Source of the DNA: Clitopilus passeckerianus
Lineage: Eukaryota; Basidiomycota; Agaricomycetes; Agaricales; Entolomataceae
Direction of reading: 5' to 3'
DNA length: 64,000 nucleotides
Assembly: GCA_944990035.1 (NCBI GenBank)
Contig: CALYLX010000079.1
Span: 479,390-543,389 of the forward strand
Under the pieces are notes generated by a model that made no database searches, was not told the origin of the DNA, and saw only the letters and a list, made by a program, of their open reading frames with translations. Below, piece by piece: positions 58,543 through 64,000 of this stretch. Both the position numbers and the translations under genes were made by a program. The stretch's first letter is position 1. Each line of letters starts with the position of its first letter.

Positions 58543-58823
58543 CTAAAGCCCTGGCGTACATTGGAAGTCCTGTTAGAAGACGTTAGATGCAATCCTTACT
58601 ATGCAGGCGACATGATCAACCTACTTGACAGGTGAGATGCGCACAGCAGTCAGAGGCTGTTCCGCATACATCCCAGAGTTCATGACAAGCTATCGAGAAG
58701 TGAGTTTGTGTCACGCCGACGAGGAATGACAAGATTACCTGCAGCATCCTTGGATCGAGTATCGAGTACGGCAGCAGAGGCGACACCCAAGAGAACAAAG
58801 GCAAGGAGAGCAGTGAACTTCAT
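58543..58823 (-). CDS. Small secreted peptide with knottin-like cysteine pattern
   Basis: Three exons (58823-58739, 58689-58625, 58569-58543) give 58 aa. A signal peptide (MKFTALLAFVLLGVASAAVL) and a short spacer with TRSKD precede a 30-residue domain with six cysteines spaced C-x6-C-x5-C-C-x4-C-x4-C. This is the inhibitor cystine knot (knottin) signature. The last cysteine is supplied by exon 3; if the last intron were retained, the protein would end in CQVG with only five cysteines. Knottins act as protease inhibitors, channel ligands or antimicrobial peptides; the function here is not known. A TATA box lies just upstream. Secretion is well supported, the fold moderately. Confidence 0.7.
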
Positions 58824-58878
58824 TGTCGAAGGCGAATATGTCGCTGGATGGATGTGGTATTTGGTGCGTTCCCAAGGG

Positions 58879-58886
58879 TATTTATA
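58879..58886 (-). promoter_or_regulatory. TATA box of the knottin-like gene
   Basis: TATAAATA on the minus strand, 56-63 bases upstream of the ATG at 58823. Confidence 0.6.
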
Positions 58887-59259
58887 CGCCGAAATCTCCG
58901 CTGGTTCGGGGAATCGAACTTAGACCCCCGAATAAGGAGGATTTTATGTCCTTGTACGCTATGGAGTAACAAGGGATCGCCCGGGCGTGCAACCTAAAAC
59001 AATAGCTGAGACGCTGCCATTCGGCCGTGGTGCAGATGTCTCCAATGCCGAGAGTAGGTAACCGAACAGAGCACCACAGGGGAAGTCATTTCGCCGTTTC
59101 AAAACCTGGTATGTGCGCCTCGAGTCACGGTCCTCATCGGCGATTGTATCAAAAGTGATTGGATGGTATTACTCAAGAAATGCAGGAGCCCAGGATGTAG
59201 GACCGAAACTCATGCTCTTCGCGATTGCACCGCGTCTGCAGGGGGACTGGTAGAGTATT
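58887..59259. other. Intergenic, tRNA-like debris
   Basis: The minus strand near 58905-58970 contains GTTCGATTCCCCG and an A-box-like run but no cloverleaf; see rejected items. Nothing else seen. Confidence 0.35.
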
Positions 59260-59863
59260 TTAATTAGACTCAAGCCCGACGAACCGAGAGTAGTTGTGTC
59301 CTTCAAGCCCTCTCTTCAGAAGGAAGACGCAACGTTTACATGTAAGCCGCGTCCATAGGATACGCCAGATGGGGCGATGCTTTGCACAGGTGAGGGCAAA
59401 GTTTGGCAAGTCACTGCCTTGATCACCGTCATATTGATCGCAGGAGTGGTCAGAGCGTAGTGGGAAACGTTGTTCCACCATGTCGCATTGGGCATAGCGT
59501 CAGAGGCGAATCCGTACACCGGGATGAAGTCACTGATAGAAACGTGTTGAACGCGAGGCTAGTTAGACCAATTTGGTCTAGGTCAAAGGAATATAGAGGA
59601 ATTCTGAGAGCGAAACCTGAGCCAAGCAAGCGAATGCAAGGATACAACGTCGGTGTAAAAGTTGAATCGTCGACAGCTGGTGAGGATGAAAAGGCAGGAA
59701 CTGTCAGGTGTCGCACGCGGGGAATGTTCGGGGTAAAATGAATGTGGTGGCCGAGGTCGAAACACGTGGTGTATTGATCAAATGGGCCCATCAAATGATG
59801 GAAATAATTTCCCACAGACCCGGTCGTTTCCCATTCTCTCGTCGTTGTCGTTGACAACAACAA
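59260..59863 (-). other. Possible exons of an unrecognised secreted-type protein
   Basis: A minus frame from about 59533 to 59400 reads DFIPVYGFASDAMPNATWWN, then NNVSHYALTTPAINMTVIKA and VTCQTLPSP, with N-glycosylation-type sites and a Cys, which looks like a real exon. Upstream, 59863-59540 has further open frames that could join it by splicing. I could not assemble a complete model or name a family. It lies divergent to CHS7. Confidence 0.3.
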
Positions 59864-59930
59864 CCGCGCCGTCTTTTCTTTCTTTTTTCTTCTTTCCTCC
59901 TCCTCTCCTCCTTTCGCGTCCCTCGCCCAA

Positions 59931-61241
59931 ATGACCCAGTTCGGGGACTTTGAGCCTCTTTGTAGGACCGTTCCATCCTACACTTGGTGCAATCTTTTCT
60001 TCCGGCAACTTCTGCGAACAGATAATCTCCCAACCAACGAGACTTGGGCGGATCCCAATTCTGCTGGCGTCGGTATCAACCCGAAATGCTTCATCCCGCC
60101 AACCTTCACCGACGACCCCGCTGCTCCGACCCCACATCTTGGAAATATCGCCCAGATCCTAGCATGCGTCGTTTCGCTGGTGATTACTGCCCTCCTTGTC
60201 CTTCTCGCCCATAGGCGAAGAGCTGCCGTCGGTCGAGTCGAGTTCAGGTCGTTCCTGATTCTCTACGCCCTCACACTTCCCTTCAATGCCATCACCACTG
60301 GCGCCTTCCTCGTGCAAGGCGGTATGGCCCTAGCCATCCTCACCGCAATCCATGCTGGGCTTGTAGTGGCCTCGTTCTGGCTGCTGCTAGCAAACGCCCT
60401 TATAGCAACCCAGATGGTTGAGGACGGCACGATGAGCGCCTTGGTCCCATATTTCGGCTTCGGATTGGTTACATTTGGCGTTACAGTCTACATCTCCCTT
60501 GATGTTGCACTGGGAATAACAGACGTAATCGGTGCACCCGCAAACCCGCCGTCAAGCCTGAGGAGCATAGCCTTGTTCGTGCTGCTAATCATATGGCCGC
60601 TATTGTAAGTTGCTTCAGCGACTAAATTTTTGACCATGATCACCGATCCTCTTCTGCAGCTGCCTCGTCGCCTTCTTCGGTCTCATGACCTACATTATCC
60701 TTGCCGTCCTCCGCGAGCGACGGCCAATGATCTACTACGCTGCAGCAGCAGTCGTGTTTGTCTTGTCCCAACTCGCCTGGTTCCTTCTTGGACGGGTTCT
60801 TTGCGACGTACGTCATTTATTGCGTTACCTGCACGACCTCGTGTTTATATTTCCCTTTCTAGGCTTCAAATCAACGCGTGGACGGAATCTTCCTTGCGAC
60901 TGTCCTCGAAACTGTCGCCGTAATCGTTCTCTTCCTGGCTTGGAGAAGTATAACCGAAGGTCAGTTGCTTTCCCTTCCTTTCCATTCATCCATCCTCCAT
61001 TTCCGCCGTTCGTGTTTTTGGTATTGTACCCTGTGCCAGGCACACCCCGTGGTAGCCATGACGAAATTCTAGGCTTCCCATACCCCGCGTTTTTCGTGCC
61101 TAATGCTCTCCTCCTATCACCCCATCTGCCGAACTGCATCGATTCTGCCTTACTCTCCTTTTTACTTCCGTGGTTCCCATTGCTGATGTTCCTTGCTCTA
61201 TAGAATCATGGGAAGATTCACCCTACAGCTACCCCTCGTAA
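59931..61241 (+). CDS. CHS7: Chitin synthase export chaperone Chs7
   Basis: Four exons (59931-60604, 60660-60807, 60863-60959, 61204-61241) give 318 aa, close to the usual length. The family signatures are present: TQFGDFEPLCRTVPSYTWCN at the N-terminus, GVGINPKCF, RRAAVGRVEFRSFLILYAL, WLLLANALIATQMVEDGT, FVLLIIWPLL, RPMIYYAAAAVVFVLSQLAW, LCDASNQRVDGIFLATVLET and WRSITEESWEDSP. There are seven hydrophobic helices. Chs7 is an ER protein needed for folding and export of class III/IV-type chitin synthase (Chs3 in yeast), so it serves cell-wall synthesis. The last intron (60960-61203, 244 nt) is long for this genome; reading on without it gives a tail unlike the family. Single copy here. Confidence 0.92.
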
Positions 61242-61905
61242 TTGAAGGAGGATTTTTTCGCGGATACCACATCCATACCCATTTACCCGCATTCGAGCAC
61301 TATCCCCACCTTCGGATCCTATGCGACCGACTGCTATCATTCATTCAATACCGATCTTCTCGATTTATTCGCACCTGTTGTCAGTGTAACCCAAGTATTC
61401 AACTGTCCTCTCTCAAAATCGCCTGTCCACCCGGATTTTGACTCATACCTTGCATAATAATATCACGATCGCATACCCCTTCGCCCTCGCATCTTTTCGC
61501 CGCACCTACTGTATGAGATACCATCCGACTGCGGCAGAGTAGAAGCGCAATTGCTACACGCCTAGAACATTACGATTATGATACAAGCCGGGCTTGCAGG
61601 ATTTTACTCCTTCCTTTTGCGTTTGACTGTGAGATTGATATTCTCCTTTACCTTTCCTCCCATTGTATGCACCGGGCTTGGGCTTCTTTCTCCATTTACT
61701 TTTCTTCTGCTTTATTATTTCTACCGGCCAGGTGGCTTGTCGTGTTATCTTCTGTACCCCCTTCGTCACTACGCCCCTACGAGTGACTTGACGAACAGAG
61801 TCCTCTATCCGTTATCGTTTTGTATTACTTTGCCTGTGTGTACCTTCCTATGTTCGTGTCACAATTCGATATTCAATAACACCCCGTATCACGGGGTGCG
61901 AAAGC
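61242..61905. other. Intergenic, CHS7 3' region
   Basis: T-rich, with no supported gene. The CACCCCGTATCACGGGGTGC stretch around 61880-61899 is a perfect inverted repeat just before the BTB copy E. Confidence 0.45.
61880..61899. repeat. Short perfect inverted repeat
   Basis: The two halves, around CACCCCGTAT and CACGGGGTG, pair with a tiny loop immediately upstream of copy E. It may be a stable hairpin; nothing shows a function. Confidence 0.5.
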
Positions 61906-62900
61906 GTGATGAGTAGTGGGAGGTTGGGCGCTAAATGCTGTGACCCCTTGTGTACCCAGTCCACCATTCGATTCTCTTCCATGGACGACCTCAAGGACCA
62001 TGCACTTTCGCCCTCTCCACGTTCCACACTTTGTAAGCCTTGCTCTACCCATAGATTAGGGAAGTACCTGACGATTGCCGCCTTGACAGTTTCTTCAGAA
62101 GACGCAGAGATTTCTTTCAAATCGTGCGATGGTATCGTTTTCAAGATCCACGCCAGGGAACTTCGCGTAACAACAGGTGGCTTCAGTCCTCCACCCAACG
62201 CCAGTTTTGAGGAAAGTGTAGAGTTGGCCGAAGAGTCAGAAACTCTGGAGCTGCTGTTTCAATTCGTGTACCCCTCAATGATTCCCGATATTGCCTCCCT
62301 GCCATTCTCTCAGATCGATCGCCTGAGTGAGGCTGCACACAAGTATCAGGTTTACTCAGCAATGGACTTATCGAGCTTCTGTATGAGGTATGCCCGAATC
62401 ATCTCATCTCGTCTTTCGAGCCTGACTGGTGTCCGAACCAGAGAGTTCACGCAAGACCACCCCATGCAGGTTTTCAAATTTGCTACTCGCCATGGGTATA
62501 TGGACATAGCTGACGCGGCTGCTCCTCTAATTGTCGACAAACCATTAGACGAGATGGTTGAGAAAATTCCAATGCACCATATATCGAGATGGGTAGGTGG
62601 GCCGACGACTAAAGGTGGTCGACTCATGATCGATGATCACCTTATTCTCAGTTAAAATACCACGGCTACTGGACAAAAGCCGCACGAGCTGCCATAATTC
62701 AGCACTCCCCAAAGACAATTGACCACGCGGAGTACAGGCTAATCGTCCAGAAGCTGGCGAGGAAACTCCGTTCCTTGCAAAATTTGGGATGCGTTTTCTC
62801 TGATTCTATGTCAAGCGCTGCAAAGGAATGGCGGGTAAAGGTACAGGATGACGTCAACCGAATTCCAAAATTCTCTGAGCTTGAGGTAGGCCTATCATGA
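61906..62900 (+). CDS. Single-BTB/POZ protein, copy E
   Basis: Three exons (61906-62387, 62442-62592, 62652-62900) give 293 aa. The BTB core (AEISFKSCDGIVFKIHAREL to LSEAAHKYQVYSAM) is followed by the BACK-like exon (KFATRHGYMDIADAAAPLIV to HHISRW) and the exon that begins LKYHGYW and ends NRIPKFSELEVGLS. This is the first half of the double-BTB plan of copies C and D, closed by a stop at 62898-62900. The first intron is 54 nt and open, so the first two exons look continuous. The 60 residues before the BTB core contain two Cys-x2/3-Cys pairs (CDPLC, CKPC) not seen in other copies; they may be coding or may reflect an upstream start choice. Confidence 0.68.
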
Positions 62901-63063
62901 AACCAGGTGAATTGCTCTAAAACCTCGAAATTCATGAAGCCTCGCGACCTAAATGACGCACTCTGTACAGAGAAGGAAGTTAGTTGCCTGTCTAACCATT
63001 TGAAGCCTTTTCTGATCAACCTCCTTTACTTCTCAATCGTGGCTGGATCTATAACAGATTGGT

Positions 63064-63795
63064 ATGTCTTCCCGACAGACTGATATACGCCTCTCGATTA
63101 ATTGCACTGTTCAAGTAGAATGTGACACCTCCAATTCTGTCATCAACTACCAGTCTCTCGATGGCACTCTCTTTCACCTGGAAGAAGTATGGGTAACCCT
63201 TCATATCAAGCCACAGCTTAATTTGAAGATCGATACAGTCCATAATTCGGCAAAAGATTCACCTCCTATCGTCCTCACAGAGAGTTCGAAAGTGCTTGCG
63301 GATATATTCTGTTACATATCCCCAACGCCAAATCCGCGATGTAGTGCATGGCAATTCAACCACCTCGAGCAAGTCGCTGAGGCGGCCGAGAAATATAGAA
63401 TCCGAGCTGGCATGCTGGCGTGCAGCTATCAGATGAAGTTAGTTGTTTTGGTCTTTAGAACATATTTTAATCAACCAATTGAACCCAGAAAGCATCTTCG
63501 AACATACCCTTCTCGAATTTTCTGCTTCGGGGCAAAATACGGCTACACCGATCTCATGAACTCAGCTGCGCCGTTGGCTCTGGAATCACGTCCCTCGGAC
63601 ATAGGGGCGAAGCTTCCGGAAAAACTAATTCTGAGTTGGGTAAGTGCTACGCAATATGTTTTCATGGACGAACGTTATGAAGGCTTCAGCTAGATCCGCT
63701 ATCATGACGAGTGGGCTCAAATAGCTGCAGAGACGCTTGATAAGCGAGATATTGTGCGGTTTACTACAGTGGATGTCGAGCGGAAACAGCCAAAA
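63064..63795 (+). pseudogene. BTB/POZ protein, copy F, cut by a telomere-type repeat
   Basis: Starts at 63064 (MSSRQTDIRLSINCTVQ). BTB core SVINYQSLDGTLFHLEEVWV to VAEAAEKYRIRAGMLACSYQ; then, after an intron with AACCCAG acceptor at 63488, the BACK-like exon FGAKYGYTDLMNSAAPLALE to KLILSW. A further exon opens with IRYHDEWAQIAAETLDKRDI, equivalent to KYHQRW in copy D, and runs in frame to ERKQPK, where it meets the (TTTAGGG)n array. Translation would go on a few codons into the array and stop. The rest of the gene is missing or lies beyond the array. Confidence 0.65.
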
Positions 63796-63941
63796 GGTTT
63801 AGGGTTTAGGGTTTAGGGTTAGGGTTTAGGGTTTAGGGTTTAGGGTTTAGGGTTTAGGGTTTAGGGTTTAGGGTTTAGGGTTTAGGGTTTAGGGTTTAGG
63901 GTTTAGGGTTTAGGGTTTAGGGTTTAGGGTTTAGGGTTTAG
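63796..63941 (+). repeat. Interstitial (TTTAGGG)n telomere-type array
   Basis: About 20 head-to-tail copies of the heptamer TTTAGGG, with one hexamer TTAGGG unit near 63817. Unique sequence follows to the window end, so this is not the chromosome end in this assembly. The heptamer is the plant-type repeat; most basidiomycetes described have TTAGGG. Confidence 0.95.
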
Positions 63942-64000
63942 CTGATGAGTTCTCGTAACAGGACGCAATTAACCTTAGCAATACGTAACTGAACGAAGTA
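63942..64000. other. Unique sequence after the array
   Basis: Fifty-nine bases, too short to assign. No continuation of the BTB frame is visible. Confidence 0.5.

Noticed and set aside
58905..58970. tRNA-like sequence on the minus strand (GTTCGATTCCCC, A-box-like run)
   Set aside because: Acceptor halves do not pair, the T stem has several mismatches and the anticodon loop has the wrong size. At most a decayed tRNA.
1..64000. Transposons, insertion sequences, CRISPR arrays
   Set aside because: No transposase, reverse transcriptase or integrase frame, no long terminal repeats and no regularly spaced short repeats were seen.

Overview
The window reads as nuclear DNA of a filamentous basidiomycete, most likely an agaricomycete. 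Genes are broken by many 45-70 nt GT-AG introns (a few GC-AG), and several families are ones typical of that class: a DUF6593-like protein, DUF6533-type seven-helix membrane proteins, degenerate BTB/POZ proteins, a DUF2235 hydrolase and short secreted peptides. No phage, insertion sequence, CRISPR array or complete transposon was seen. All gene models were built by hand from splice sites and reading phase; none was checked against a database.

Layout. 1-13 kb: a DUF6593-like gene with a CaaX end, a frameshifted BTB gene, an orphan membrane protein with an inverted decayed copy, a defensin-like peptide gene, a duplicated 0.4 kb sequence, a truncated BTB gene and a BTB gene with one in-frame stop. 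13.5-20 kb: a 32-exon gene joining a DUF2235 hydrolase to a long HEAT/ARM-like solenoid, where exons and repeats match. 21-25 kb: an intact double-BTB gene and a secreted berberine-bridge-type FAD oxidase. 26.8-31.4 kb: a pseudogene of an NAD(P)-binding protein, a secreted protein of three near-identical KR-containing repeats, and the intact NAD(P)-binding gene. 31.5-40 kb: an ankyrin protein with a Helo-like N-terminus, a zinc-finger protein and a proline-rich coiled-coil protein, with a tRNA-Gly relic between. 40-43.5 kb: an HSL-type hydrolase, then a secreted multi-repeat peptide precursor and its decayed sister. 44-47.2 kb: LST8, an intron-containing tRNA-Gly and an SDR. 47.6-56.3 kb: a block of membrane proteins, one a pseudogene. 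57-61.2 kb: a WD40-like fragment, a knottin-like peptide and CHS7. 61.9-64 kb: two more BTB genes, the last cut by a (TTTAGGG)n array.

Housekeeping genes (LST8, CHS7, tRNA-Gly) sit among fast-changing accessory genes. BTB copies recur at six places in every state from intact to broken, and several other genes have decayed twins nearby, so the region has a history of local duplication and loss. The best candidate for something undescribed is the secreted precursor at 42.4-43.5 kb: nine exons, all joined in phase 0, with six exons that each encode one Trp-terminated repeat. A sister copy 1.7 kb away shares a 25 bp identical promoter element. The three-repeat precursor at 28-29.5 kb and the DUF2235-solenoid gene are next.
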